Of a stretch of DNA of 64,000 nt, positions 22,151-33,624 are shown piece after piece (within the stretch, counting starts at the first letter, position 1; each line of letters opens with the position of its first letter). Source of the DNA: Apodemus sylvaticus (lineage: Eukaryota; Chordata; Mammalia; Rodentia; Muridae); contig NC_067492.1 of NCBI RefSeq assembly GCF_947179515.1, forward strand, positions 9,557,347 to 9,621,346, read 5' to 3'. The position numbers and the translations under genes are program-made. The notes beneath the pieces are model-generated. The model did not search any database. It saw only the letters and a program-made list of their open reading frames with translations, and was not told where the DNA came from.

Positions 22151-22177
22151 TGTTTGTTGGTGTTTTGTTTGTTTGTT

Positions 22178-22323
22178 TTTTGTTTTTTTGAGACAGGGTT
22201 TCTCTGTGTAGCCCTGGCTGTCCTGGAACTCACTCTGTAGACCAGGCTGGCCTCGAACTTAGAAATCAGCCTGCCTCTGCCTCCCAAGTGCTGGGATTAA
22301 AGGCGTGAGCCACCACTGTCCTG
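22178..22323 (-). mobile_element. B1 SINE
   Basis: Complete antisense B1. Confidence 0.95.
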
Positions 22324-22339
22324 ATATTTGTTTGTTTGT

Positions 22340-22480
22340 TTGTTGAGACAGGGTTTCTCAGTGTAGCCTTAGTTGTTCTGAAACGTGCTCTGAAGACCAG
22401 GCTGGCCTCAAATACAGAGGTCCATCTGCTTCTTCCTCCTGAGTGCTGGGACTGAAGGCATGCACCACACTGCCCCACTT
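22340..22480 (-). mobile_element. old B1
   Basis: Diverged antisense B1. Confidence 0.8.
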
Positions 22481-22499
22481 TATCTATCTATCTATCTAT

Positions 22500-22650
22500 A
22501 TATTTATTGCATGTATGCCAGCGGGACAGAAGAGGGCACCAGATCCAATTACCGATGATTGTGAGCCACCATGTGGTCTCTGGGAATTGAACTCAGGACC
22601 TCTGGAAGAGCAGCTAGTACTCTTAACCATTGAGCCATCTCTCCAGGCCC
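22500..22650 (-). mobile_element. B2 SINE
   Basis: Antisense B2 preceded by (TATC)n. Confidence 0.9.
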
Positions 22651-22795
22651 TGTTTTTTTTTTTTTTTTTTTTTTTTTTAAGACAGGGTTTCTCTGTATAT
22701 AGCCCTGGTTGTCTTGGAACTCTGAGACCAGACTGGCCTCAGAGATCTGCCCGCCTCTGCCTCCTGAGTGCTGGGATTAAAGGTGTGCACCACTC
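22651..22795 (-). mobile_element. B1 SINE
   Basis: Antisense B1 with a T27 tail, small internal deletions. Confidence 0.92.
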
Positions 22796-22799
22796 AAGG

Positions 22800-23600
22800 A
22801 ACCTACTTTACTGACTGTGTCATAGGTACTTCACAAAGAGTTTCAATGCCGATCTTTATTTCTCTGACTTTGCTCCTCAAGGAGGTTTACTTAAGCTTTC
22901 CTGTGCCCATGGGATTGAGGTTATTATCGCCAGGAGAGTTTTCACCAAACTGTGTGGTGCCTAAGTGTGCCTAGAATAAAGTACTCAGGTCAATCTCCAG
23001 ATGTTTGAGCCAGTGCCAGTTGCTTAGCTGTGTTGAACTTAACTGCCTTCTTGCCTCCCACAGATTTCTACTCTGCTGTCTGTGGAGGTCGCAGAGACCC
23101 CAGAACTAACTAGCTTTCAGGACACACACACACACACACACACACCCCACATGGAATGGGTGATTTTGTGATTGGGCTAGCCTCGGGTAAGAACAGCTTT
23201 GCTGAGCCAATGAGCATCTTCGCCCACGTCACAAACCACGGTCATCCAGCTTGGCTGTGACAGACATGTCACTCCACAGAAGGCAAAGCCTCCTCCTCCC
23301 ATCTCTTCTCAGAAGCTTTTACACTGAAGCCACTGGCCACTGGCCAAGGGTGTCCCGGTCATCAGGGTTACTAGGCTGGCCTTTGGACTGATGCCTTGGA
23401 AACACCCAGGGGAGGACTTTGTGACTGGCGGTCATATCCTAGCTGATGTGGCTCCAGGCTTCCCAGTGTGGGGTGTGCAGGTACCTCCCTGTGCCCTCTG
23501 GATACTGATTAGCTGAAGGCCCCAGTAGTGACTGGCTTGTTTCTAGGTTGTCTCTTTAAATCTTACATGCAGGGCTCTAGCTTCAGCCCCACAGGCTCCA
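22800..23600. other. unique intergenic DNA with (CA)n at 23123-23145
   Basis: No gene evidence. Confidence 0.5.
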
Positions 23601-23624
23601 AGTCTTTTCATTTTTGATTCTTTG

Positions 23625-23792
23625 TTTGTTTGTGTTTTGTTTTGTTTTGTTTTTTCTAAGACAGGGTTTCTCTGTATAGCCCTGGCTGTCCTGGAACTCA
23701 CTTTGTAGACCAGGCTGGCCTCGAACTCAGAAATCCACCTGCCTCTGCCTCCCAAGTGCTGGGATTAAAGGCACGCACCACCAACGCTCAGC
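23625..23792 (-). mobile_element. B1 SINE
   Basis: Target-site duplication TCATTTTTGATTCTTTG on both sides. It interrupts older SINE remnants that continue to about 23970. Confidence 0.93.
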
Positions 23793-24281
23793 TCATTTTT
23801 GATTCTTTGAGACTGGGTTTTACTTTGCAACCCAGAACTTGTGGCAAGCCTCCTGCCTCAGACTCTGGAGTGTCAATTTTTGCTTTTGTTTTGTAGTTTG
23901 ATGGGTAGAACCTAGAGTTTAATGCATGCTAGTGAAGGGCTGTGCCTCTGAGCTGCACCCCCAGCCTCAGTCTTTCTGATCTAGGGTCTTTCTGCGTGCC
24001 TAGCTTTGTTCTTTGTTACCAAATTACCTCAACTGACGCACACCTCAGGTCACAGGGCCTCAGTGTGGCGATGGAGAAACTGAATAACACTCCTGGGTAA
24101 ACACAGTCATTAGAAGCACAGCTGAAGTAGCATTGAATTACCCAGCCTCTCAGCGTGTTCAAAGGAAGCCTGGTTCATTTTCTAGTTATATGTGTGCCAC
24201 ACGCAGGGGTTCATCCTCATGAGAGAAGATAGGAATACAGACCGTGTAATAACCACGCAGCACACCCGGCAGGCAAGTTGT

Positions 24282-24287
24282 TTTAAT
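24282..24287 (-). promoter_or_regulatory. candidate poly(A) signal ATTAAA
   Basis: ATTAAA variant on the minus strand in unique sequence, with a GT-rich downstream element about 20-40 bases further on. It is the last such signal before clearly intergenic repeats begin. Confidence 0.3.
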
Positions 24288-24607
24288 GTATGTCAGTGGA
24301 ACTCAAAGCAGAGGCAACATGCAGAACGTTAACCAAGGAGGCGAGACAGGAAAACTCTGAACGCCATCAAATTAAAATTACAAATACAAAAGCTACGTGT
24401 TAAAAAGCATATATGGTTACAGATTCCCGTGACATCAGGCGCCAGAAGGCACCAAATGCTTTCATCACCACGGACCTTTCCTGATTTTTGACTGAGGCCA
24501 GCTGTTGATGGCTGCAACATCAAACCTAAGGACTGTGCTTCCTGGGTCAACCCCGGTGCATGCTATGATGTTTATCGGATGCTTTTACTTATCAATTAAT
24601 CCACTAG

Positions 24608-24800
24608 TCAAGACAGGGTCTCCTGTAGCCAAGGCTGGCTTCAAACTTGCAGTCAAAGAGGATCTTGAACTTCTAATCCTCCTGCCTCCACCTCCCAAAT
24701 GCTGAGATCACAGGCTTGGGCCACCATGCTTGTGTAGGGCTGGGGATGGAACCCACGGGCTTCCTGCATTCCAGGGAAGTTCTTTACTGACTGAGCCCTT
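24608..24800 (-). mobile_element. PB1/B1 plus ID-like remnant
   Basis: AAGACAGGGTCTCCTGTAGCC followed by an antisense tRNA-like end. Confidence 0.6.
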
Positions 24801-25939
24801 GTCCCAGCCCCATATGCTCAGTGGTGTTAACTGAGACGACAGAGGGACAGCTTAAGGCACTCAGCTCCCCTCCGAGGCCACCGATTCTAGTCACACTGAA
24901 CACACACAGACACCGTCCATCTGGAGGTCAGAGGTCAAAGGTCAGAGGCTACAGCACGCAAGAACAAGATGCCATGGTGATGCCCGTGGAGTTATGCACT
25001 CCTTACTGGATGGGTAGACAGGAAGAGACCCCAGCCACACACATGTTAGAGAAATGACCGATATAAAACCCGCTTCAGGAAACTCTCCCTCTTTGCACTC
25101 CTCTGAGGCAGGAACTCTGGCAGAAAAACAAACCCTCTGAAGCCCAGGGCCTGCCCCTCTGGGTGCGTCAGTGCTGCCTCTGCCCGAACTCACGAGACTC
25201 GGGTTCCGTTAGATTGTTCACACAGAAGGGTGGGATGAAAGACCAAGTCGCACCGCGCAAGGTGCATGCGGATAACAGGGCATCCATTATCTAGACAAAC
25301 CAAGGTGCTGAGCTTAAGGGAAGACCCGGGGAACCCCAGCAGGCATCCTACAAAACGGGTGAGTAGCAAATTGTATGAAAAGGTATCAAAACAGTCTTTA
25401 AAAAACGCTAAAAAGTTCGCTTTGGCAGAGGCAGGTCGGGGTCTCCTAGGAGGCTGACCCGCACTATGCAGGCTTATCCTGGGGAGGGGGGGGGCTCACA
25501 GAGCACAGCAGCCGCTGCCCCTGCAGGAGAGAGACCCTAGGCTAAGGGCCCAACACCACACCACACTACAAAGACTAGGGTAAGAAAGCACAATCTGTGA
25601 CTCTCTAAGAGGGAGAAAGGGGTAACAGGGACCTTTTATTTCTATCACTAGAAAGTTCCTCCTCGCTTGAGGGCCAAGGTAGTCATACATAGGTCAGTAC
25701 ATCTAAATTTGCAGACAGGGCACTGGACCATGGGAGAGAGACTCCTCTTCAGCTGGAGGTCTAAAACACCATCCCAATTAGCTTCTGGGGCTGCATCTGA
25801 GTCCGTCCAGGTTAACTTACAACTAGGGACCAGGAAGGGCTGGACATATTGCTCAGAACAAGAAGCTCTACCTTCCCTGGGGGGTGGGGGGATCCTAGAG
25901 TGTGAATCAGTATGAACTGTGTCAGACAATCATGTATAT
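24801..25939. other. unique DNA below Klhl36
   Basis: No independent gene seen; may belong to the Klhl36 3' UTR. Confidence 0.45.
25635..25640 (-). promoter_or_regulatory. candidate poly(A) signal AATAAA
   Basis: AATAAA on the minus strand in non-repetitive DNA 3.7 kb below the Klhl36 stop, followed by a T-rich/GT stretch on that strand. Use is unproven. Confidence 0.3.
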
Positions 25940-26090
25940 TTGGGGGTAGAGGCCACACAGGGTCTCACTGTGTTGCCCAAGCTGGCCTGGAACTTCCTGG
26001 TTTAGGAAATCCTCTGACCTCAGCCTTTCCAGTGACTGGGTGGCAGGCAGGTACCGCAGCAGCTGACTGTGCTGTGTGATGCCAAACACA
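25940..26090 (-). mobile_element. PB1-type remnant
   Basis: CACACAGGGTCTCACTGTG and AAGCTGGCCTGGAACTTCC. Confidence 0.6.
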
Positions 26091-26940
26091 GGGAGGACCC
26101 GGCAAGCAAGCACACCCGAGCTCTCTACACGCCTGCCGTCTCTCACTGCGTTCCTGCCTTACTCTAACAGGGTTCCAAACCAACGACCTGTCGATCCTCA
26201 TGGAAACCTGTTCCTGTTCGTTCTTGAATAGGATTTTCACGTAAAGCCCTGGGTAACAAAAACCTGCCAGGGACCACTGCTGGGCTACAGGGTTTTTCCA
26301 CGGATCCCACCAAGCTCAAAACCTTTTCTCAGCAGAGGGCAGCTGCCCCCAGCTACGAGGAAAAGCAGTACACAGTAAAACTTAGAGTCCGGCCCTCCCC
26401 TTAAAGGAAGGCTTGCAGCTGTTGCAGTAGCAGCTTCCAAGCCTGCGAGTTACTAACCACATCAACATGCTGGAGGGACCCTGTGGCTAACCCACAAGGC
26501 ACCAAGCAGGACAGAAGCCACATCTTGCCTTATCTGGGGTCGACACCAGCAGTAAGCCATGGATGAGCTGCTTAGCTTTCTTCCCAGTGTCAAAGCTATC
26601 CTGCTCTGCCGGGACTGCCCGTGTGCTCTCCTCAGACTGCCCAGCTCTGGCTGAACCACCTCCTGTGTCCGTGATCTGTGGGAAACAGGCCGCACTTCCA
26701 CTATACCTTCTGAAAGGTTTTCAAACGATATAGTTCGTCTTGGAATAGGGATGGGTAGCTGTCTTGGAGTTCAGTATTCAGGAGCGGAGACGAGGTGGAA
26801 TTTCAAAGCCAAAGTGTGGAAAATAATGGGATATCGGAGGGGGTGGTGAGTGCAGGACTTCTCAGAGCCTTTAATACACAGAAGGGTGTCTGTCTGCATG
26901 CCCTGCAGAAGGGTTCAACTATCCATGAGCCCCTAGGAAC
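26091..26940. other. unique DNA below Klhl36
   Basis: No gene evidence on either strand. Confidence 0.45.
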
Positions 26941-27242
26941 TTCTTTTTTTTTAATTTAAAGATTTATTTATTTTATGTATATGAGTACACTGTGGCTGTA
27001 CAGATGGTTGTGAGCCATCGTGTGGTTGCTGGGAATTGAACTCAGGACCTCTGCTTGTTCCAGCCCCAAAATATATTTATTATTATATGTAAGTACACTG
27101 TCTCTGTTTTCAGACACACCAGAAGAGGGCATCAGATCTCATTACAGATGGTTCTGAGCCACCATGTGGTTGCTGGGATTTGAACTCAGGACCTTTAGAA
27201 GAATAGTCAGTGCTCTTAACTTCTGAGCCATCTCTCCAGCCC
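26941..27242 (-). mobile_element. dimeric B2 SINE
   Basis: Same fused B2-B2 structure as 4593-4923; the junction is CTGCTTGTTCCAGCCCCAAA in plus-strand reading. Confidence 0.85.
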
Positions 27243-27612
27243 CCTTAGGAACGTCTACATACAGGAACTGACTGGATATGCAGGTTGCTTACATGGTAGT
27301 GCTGAAGGCCAGGCACTCATTTCTCAGACCAGTCTCCCCTTTTCCAGATCACTGAAGAAGCAGACTGGCTAGAAGCACAGAGAACCCCAGATCGGGAGGG
27401 AAAGAAGCACAGAAAAGTGAACTGAGAATCTGAGTGTGGATCTGAGGATGGAGCAAATTCTTATGACCCCAGCACTTGGAAGGTAGAGGCAGGAGGATCA
27501 AGAGTTCAAAGCCAGCCTATTCTACAAGGGAACCTGGCTCAACAAAATCAAATCCGTGAGAAGAGACTTTACTGGAGAGGAGTTACCCTGACCCTGTAAG
27601 AAGTGAGGTATG

Positions 27613-27763
27613 GCCAGATGGCAGCACTTGGGAGGCAGAGGCAGGCGGATCTCTGAGTCCGAGGCTAGCCTGGTCTACAGATTGAGTTCTAGGACAGACA
27701 GGGCTACACAGAGAAACCCTGTCTTGGAAAAACAAAACAAATAAACAAATAAACAAAAAAGAT
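27613..27763 (+). mobile_element. B1 SINE, 5'-truncated
   Basis: Direct repeats GAGGTATGG flank the copy. An older B1 remnant lies at 27475-27560 and a PB1 at 27795-27905. Confidence 0.88.
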
Positions 27764-27905
27764 GAGGTATGGACAGACCAAAGCACCAAAGAGTCTGACT
27801 GGGTATGGTAGCTATGCCTGTGATCCCAGCACTCAAGGAGGCTGAGGCAGGAGGATCACCATGACTTTGATGACAGCCTGGGCTACAGCGTGTGACCCTG
27901 TTTTA

Positions 27906-28383
27906 AAGAAAGAAGGAAAGAGATTGAGAAACTGCATCTTCCCAGCATGGTAGAACTACTTAGCAGCAGCCGGCAGAGGCAGGACGTCGCTAGAGCTGGG
28001 GAAGGAAGTCAGCCACGTTTTTTGGGGGACCACAGTACTCACTTAAGCTCCTGATGGCTGGGCCAGCCCAGAGGGATGACCAAAAACGCCATAGGGCTGC
28101 CTTTTCATTTCTGAGAAGAGAAAGGTAGATTTGGAGATCTCACTGTGATAATGACAGGGGGTGGGCAGCTCACACTACAGAAAACTGTCCAGAAACACCC
28201 CTCCCCAACTGTTTTCCTCCTCCCTTTTTCGTTAATGATCTCTATGGAGTTCGCAAAGAATTATCAGCCATGGAAGATGGCACTGTGCAGAAAACAATCA
28301 GCTCCTGTGGGACTTTCGGCGAGACAACCAAGAGTCCCTAGGTCTCGCCTGCCTGTCCAGGGAGCTTAGGGTCCTCGTGCCTT
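27906..28383. other. unique DNA below Klhl36
   Basis: No gene evidence. Confidence 0.45.
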
Positions 28384-28682
28384 TTTTTTTTATTTTAAAG
28401 AGTTATTTATTTTTATGTATATGAGTACACTGTAGCTGTACAGACAGTTGTGAGCCATCATGTGGTTGCTGGGAATTGAATTCAGGACCTCTGCTCACTC
28501 TGGCCCAAAGATGTATTTATTATTATAAATAAGTACACTGTAGCTGTCTTCACACATACCAGAAGAGGGTGTCAGATCTCATTACAGATGGTTGTGAGTC
28601 ACCATGTGGTTGCTGGGATTTGAACTCAGGACCTCTGGAAGAGCAGTCAGTGCTCTTAACCACTGAGCCATCTCTCCAGCCC
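28384..28682 (-). mobile_element. dimeric B2 SINE
   Basis: Third copy of the B2-B2 fusion; junction CTGCTCACTCTGGCCCAAAG in plus-strand reading. Confidence 0.87.
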
Positions 28683-29086
28683 CCGTGTCTTTAAATGCAC
28701 ATCAGATGTGCTTGCTCCTGCCTGTGACAACTGAATGCAGAATGCAGGGGATGCTCACACCTCGAGTCTCTGGACTGGCCTCCTCCTGACCCTCAGCACA
28801 TAGTAGACATCTATCTGAGAGTTTGGCCAGGTTTGGGGAGGCCCAGACCTTGGAGACCCTGAGTTTTACTGCAAAAAAATTCCATATAACCTGTTTGAGA
28901 GGGCTACTGTTGGCAGGGACAGACATGGGGACCTTCAGGAGTGTGTGGCCTGGGAGAAAGGTCTGTGCAGACACGAGAGCCCTGGTGTAAGTATTCAAAC
29001 AAGCTGAAAAGTGAAACTGTGAAGAATATCTAATTATTATTTACTGTGGGAGCATAGAAAGAGCAGGAATGAAAAAAGTACAAAAA

Positions 29087-29159
29087 GGGGTTGGGGATTT
29101 AGCTCAGTGGTAGAGCGCTTGCATAGCAAGCGCAAGGCCCTGGGTTCGGTCCTCAGCTC

Positions 29160-29191
<32 letters not shown>
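29087..29191 (+). mobile_element. ID SINE (BC1/tRNA-Ala-derived)
   Basis: GGGGTTGGGGATTTAGCTCA with A box TAGCTCAGTGG and B box GGTTCGGTCCT, followed by a long A run. It lies antisense to Klhl36, about 120 bp past the stop codon. Close to the ID consensus, so relatively young. Confidence 0.93.
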
Positions 29192-29194
<3 letters not shown>

Positions 29195-29312
29195 CAAAAT
29201 AACAAAAAGACCAAAAAAAAAAAAAAAAAACCCAAGGTAACTGAAAAAATTACAAAAAAAGCTGCAGGAAGAGAGTGTGGCTGAGACGGCTGCCCCTGTG
29301 AGCGCCTCAGGG

Positions 29313-29865
29313 TCACTGACCTCGGTCCTGGCCTTTGTCCTTGTTCCTCTTCTTCTTTTCCTCCAGCCTTGGGTTGAGGGCGCACACACAGGCCGACACG
29401 CCTGCGATGGCGTTGGGGAGGTCAGGACCCCGGCTCCACCTGTTGGCCTCACGATCGTACACCTGCACGGCTCTGGAGAAGGCCGTGCTCTCCCAGCTGT
29501 AGCCCCCCAGGATGTAGATGCGGCCCTGCCACACGGCCACGCCTGACTCGCTGTTGGCCTGCAGCAGCGGCGCCACGCGGGTCCACTGGTTGCACTGCGG
29601 GCTGTAGGCCTCCACACCCAGCACGTCAAAGCGCTCCATCGACTCCATGTGGTCGTCGCTGCCCCCGATGGAATAGATGCTGTCGCCCAGGCTGCACATG
29701 CTGTGCCAGCCCCGGGCTGTCGTCATGGGTCGCCTCTCCTCCCACACATCCGTCCGGTGGTCATAGCACAGCAGGTTCTTGCGGTACGGGCCAATCTGGT
29801 AGTCATGGCCTCCTGAGATGAACACGAAGTCTTTGTAGATGGTGCCCGCATGGCCGTAGGTGAAC
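29313..29865 (-). CDS. Klhl36: KLHL36 coding exon 5: kelch repeats 4-6 and C-terminus (residues 430-613, stop)
   Basis: The terminal coding exon starts after the acceptor CTCTCTGCAG and finishes Arg430. It encodes three more kelch blades, with double glycines at residues 448-449 (VFISGGHDYQ), 497-498 (IYSIGGSDDH) and 550-551 (IYILGGYSWES), giving six blades in all. The protein closes with a lysine-rich tail LEEKKKRNKDKGQDRGQ and a stop at 29313-29315. The whole protein is 613 residues, close to the 616 I recall for the human orthologue. The low-complexity basic tail could be a localisation or ubiquitin-acceptor region, but that is inference. Confidence 0.95.
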
Positions 29866-29990
29866 CTGCAGAGAGGCCGGAGGACAGAAGAGCTCAGGGG
29901 AAGGGAGCCTGCTTCAAAGGGCGAAGGGTACAGAATGCAGGTGACCCCTACATCCAGGAGGATGCATGGGGACCTTATGATTTCTGTAAG

Positions 29991-30147
29991 TTTTTTTCTT
30001 TTCTTTTTTTTCTGAGACAGTGTTTCTCAGTATAGTCCTGGCTGTCCTGGAACTCACTCTGTAGACCAGGCTGGCCTTGAACTCAGAAATCAGCCTGCCT
30101 CTGCTTCCCAAGTGCTGGGATTAAAGGTATGCACCGCCACTGTCGGC
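29991..30147 (-). mobile_element. B1 SINE in Klhl36 intron 4
   Basis: Antisense B1 with TTTCTGTAAG on both sides. Confidence 0.92.
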
Positions 30148-30320
30148 CCTGTGCAGTTTTCTGTAAGCCTGACTACTCTAAACATTATCAAAGGGGGAAA
30201 AAAGAGACAGAGGAGAATGTATGTCTGGGCCTGTGATCAAGCCTTTAACCCTACACTCAGCAGGGAGATCTCTGTGAGTTCCAGGCCAGCCAAGACAACA
30301 AGGTGAGACCTGTGCCAGAG

Positions 30321-30510
30321 AGGGCTGGCATGAGGGCTCAGTGGGTAAAGGTGCTTGCTGCCAAGCCTGGCAATCTGGGTTTGATCCTTGGAACCCACGC
30401 GGTGGAAGAGGAGACTAACTTCTGTGAGTTGTCTTCTGACCACGTGTGTGCTGTAGCACCTGTAGCTGCTATGGGTGCCCAGGGCCTAGTCACAGTGACA
30501 CCTGCTCACC
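30321..30510 (+). mobile_element. B3/B4-type SINE in Klhl36 intron 4
   Basis: GGCTGGCATGAGGGCTCAGTG head and TGATCCTTGGAACCCACG. Confidence 0.65.
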
Positions 30511-31151
30511 AACAGTGTCCAGGAATCACTCCTCCCCCCCCCCAGGTTTCTAGAATCCATATTTATTTGAGACAAAGTCTCAGTATGTAGCCTGGCACAG
30601 CCTCAGACTCAATCTCCTGCCTCAGCTACCTGGGACCAAGTGCCCTAGATAACTAGTATATCCCACTACTAGACTGGGTTCAGAGAGTCGGGGTTCAGGT
30701 ACAGCGTAGGAGTGGTAATCAGATGGCACACAGGTTTGGCGGACCCTTGACATAACCCACATTCAATGACCCAATACCCAGGTGCAGGCCTGGGGAAGGG
30801 AGGGTGCATCACTAACTACCCTGGGGTATTTCCTGCCTGCTGGAGGCCGGCCACAGGAGAATGTCACAGAGAGGTGGTGTCTAATTTTCCCAGGCTGTGC
30901 AGTGGCACCCACTCTCCAGGAGAGCAAACACCACCCGGGTGGTGTGAAGCTCCGCCTCTCTGGGCAAATGCCTACACCCAGCCGGGTCTTCCGGGGAGGC
31001 ACTTCCCACCCACGTCAACATTCACTCTCTGAAGCCCAGGATCAGTCATGGCTATGACAAAGCCAGGACATTCATGAAAACAGCGATCAGGACTAAACTT
31101 TATCCCGTGACAGCATCAGCTCCCAACATCAGCCTTTTAAGCCCCCATCAC

Positions 31152-31309
31152 CTTGGCAAACCGGCCACATAAGTCCAGGAGTTGGTCTTGGGGCTGTAGG
31201 TCTCCACAGAAGACAGTGCTCCGTTCTCGTTCCGGCCACCGACGGCCACCAGCATGTCCTCAATGGAGGCTAGGTAGAAATCCACTCGGCGCTGGTTCAT
31301 GGATGCCAC
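31152..31309 (-). CDS. Klhl36: KLHL36 coding exon 4: kelch repeat 3 (residues 378-430)
   Basis: The 158-base exon starts after the acceptor CCCTCACAG at 31310 and ends at 31152 before the donor GTGATG. It encodes VASMNQRRVDFYLASIED, then MLVAVGGRNENGALSSVETY and NSWTYVAGLP. This is one complete kelch blade with the double glycine at residues 401-402 and the spaced Tyr and Trp typical of the repeat. Two bases of the Arg430 codon lie here and the third in exon 5, so the intron is phase 2. The neighbouring introns are 3649 and 1286 bp. Confidence 0.95.
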
Positions 31310-31564
31310 CTGTGAGGGTAAGATACCTGAAGCCTCCCTTCCCAAGCCTTATCACATGTTCCTCCACGGTGTCCACAGAGCGAACGGCCCAGGAGGGCCA
31401 GACAGTCCGGATGTGCTGGGGAGAGGGGCCTGGCTGGAGTTCTGAGACCCCCTGATACTTCCACTCAGATCCCTAAGAAGTACACAGGGACATGTCTCTT
31501 CAAACTGTTTTAGCCATGTGGTCAACCTTGTGGCCTGGTATCATGCAAGAAATGAATACGTTTC

Positions 31565-31728
31565 TTTTTGTTTGTTTGTTTGTTTTTGTTTGTTTTTTCA
31601 AGACAGGGTTTCTCTGTAGAGCTCTGGCTGTCCTGGAACTCACTCTGTAGATCAGGCTAGCCTCGAACTCTGTAATCCTTCTGCCTCCCAAGTGCTGGGA
31701 TTAAAGGTATGTGCCACCAATGCCTGAC
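31565..31728 (-). mobile_element. B1 SINE
   Basis: Antisense B1 with a (GTTT)n-rich tail. Confidence 0.92.
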
Positions 31729-31780
31729 TACAAATAAGTTTCTAAAACAAACAAATAAACAAACAAACAAAACAACACCA

Positions 31781-32195
31781 GAATGTAGAGATGGCTCAGT
31801 TGTTAAGAACACTGGTTCTTTTTTTTTTTTAATACTTATTTTATGTATATAAGTACACTGTAGCTGTTTTCAGACACATCAGAAGAGGGCATCAGATCTT
31901 GTTACGGATGGTTGTGAGCCACCATGTGGCTGTTGGGATTTGAACTCAGGACCTCTGGAAGAGTAGTGAGTGCTCTTAACCGCTGAGCCATCTCTCCAGC
32001 CCAAGAGCACTTGTTCTTACAGAGGCTCTAGACTTGATCCCCAGCATCCCCGTGGCAGCTTACAACTGTCCATAACTCTAGCTCCAAGGGATCCAGTGTG
32101 CCCTTTTGACCTCCTCAGATATCAGGCATGCATATAGTGCTCAGATATACATGCGAGCATGGCACCCACACACATAAAATTAAATAAATCCATAT
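31781..32195 (+). mobile_element. B3 SINE split by B2
   Basis: Sense B3 halves at 31781-31818 and 32002-32195. Confidence 0.85.
31819..32001 (-). mobile_element. B2 SINE inserted in the B3
   Basis: Antisense B2 between near-identical AAGAACACTGGTTCTT / AAGAGCACTTGTTCTT. Confidence 0.92.
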
Positions 32196-32554
32196 AAAAT
32201 TAAAACATTTCAACCAAAGCCAGCCTCCTCTTCTCCCCCATCAGATGTATGTTCACGGAGCCAGGAACGAAACCCAGGATTCCAGCATGCCGGGCAATGC
32301 CCTCCCTACCACCGTAGGGCAATCCAGCTAGAAAAAAAAAATTTTTAAAGAATGCTGACTCACTGGTCACTATCCATATTAACTGAGCAGAAAGTGACTC
32401 AGCAGGCAAGCAGAATGTAGGCACCCTAGCCTGAATAACGCGGGAGACCACAGGCCTAGCCTCTGCCACCAGCTGTTCAGGAGGGACCCCCAAAGTTGGG
32501 CTTCCCCTGTTTAGGAAGGACTCCAAAGTTGGGCTTCCTGGAGGCGCTGTTACA

Positions 32555-32843
32555 GTTCGTAAATGCTTGGCCCATGGAGTGGCCCTGCTGGAGTGGGTGT
32601 GTCACTGTGGGCGTCGGCTTTAAGACCCTCATCCTAGCTGCCTAGAAGCCAGTATTCTGCTAGCAGCCTTCAGATGAAGATGTAGAACTCTCAGCTCTGC
32701 CTGCACCATGCCTGCCTGGACGCCGCCATGTTCCCAGGACATGATAATGGACTGAACCTCTGAACCTGTAAGCCAGCCCCAATTAAATGTTGTCCTTATA
32801 CGAGCTGCCTTGGTCATCAGCAGTAAAACCCTAACTAAGACAG
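32555..32843 (+). mobile_element. family A rodent repeat, short form
   Basis: ATGCTTGGCCCATGGAGTGG ... CTAACTAAGACAG. Confidence 0.75.
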
Positions 32844-32882
32844 GCCCACATAGCTTTTAGGTTTTGTTGTTGTTTTTTTTTT

Positions 32883-33052
32883 TTTTTTGTGTGTGTGTTA
32901 TTATTGCGTATGGGGGGGCATTCATGCCATGCCTCGTGCACAGACGTCAGAGCACAACTCTGATTCTCTCCTTCCATTCATATGTGTTCCAAGAGCCAAC
33001 CCCAAGTCCCCAGGCTTCTAACCCTTACCTGGTAAGTCATCTTGCTAGCCCA
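32883..33052 (-). mobile_element. B4 SINE
   Basis: Antisense; GTAAGTCATCTTGCTAGCCC end. Confidence 0.6.
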
Positions 33053-33119
33053 GGTTAGAGTTTTGAAAACAGAACCGAAAGGTCATCGGGGATCCATTTG
33101 GTTTTGGTTCTGTGATGTG

Positions 33120-33255
33120 ACACGACAGGGTCTCAATCTATGGCCCAGGACAACCTGGAATCACTATGTGGTCCAAGTTGGCCTGACGTTGTGGCAATCC
33201 TCCTGCTTTATCTTCCTACATCCCGGGATTACAGGTGTGAGCCACTAAACCTGGT
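33120..33255 (-). mobile_element. PB1-type remnant
   Basis: CGACAGGGTCTCAATCTATGG ... GATTACAGGTGTGAGCCAC. Confidence 0.7.
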
Positions 33256-33624
33256 TGGCATTGAGTTCAGCAAACCCTGGGGGTGGGGGGTGGGGATTAT
33301 TGGTCACACAGAGGTGTGAACATGAAGATGAAGATGGATTCTGGTGGGGCGCAGAAGAGAGGTGATTTTACAAGGGTCATTTCACTTCAGCCATATGTAG
33401 GCCAATCAACTCTGGCTATGAGGCCCGAGCATATCCAGAGGTGAAATGTGAAACTTGAGGAGAGGTCAAGGAGCCAGCCTGGAACTTCTGAGCCTTTACT
33501 AGCTCAGGGTGATGGTCCCCACAGCCTCAGACACTTGATTGCTTTGTTTCCAGCTGGTGAACTGTTTGGGAAGGGTTAGGAGGTGTGGTGTCATGGGGCT
33601 GGGGGGGTGATGAGCTTTGAGATT

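Larger units (their letters stand above)
24262..29312 (-). other. Klhl36: candidate Klhl36 3' UTR and downstream region
   Basis: Below the stop codon there is about 120 bp of unique or A/T-rich DNA, an antisense ID SINE, then unique DNA alternating with two sense-oriented B2 dimers (28384-28682, 26941-27242). Minus-strand poly(A) signals that are not inside SINEs are AATAAA at 25635-25640 and ATTAAA at 24282-24287. The second is followed by a GT-rich stretch (GGGTGTGCTGCGTGG on the minus strand). I cannot tell from sequence which, if any, is used; the real UTR may be much shorter. Confidence 0.35.

Noticed and set aside
29087..29160. Functional tRNA gene
   Set aside because: The A and B boxes belong to an ID SINE with an A tail; a proper tRNA fold with acceptor stem is not present.
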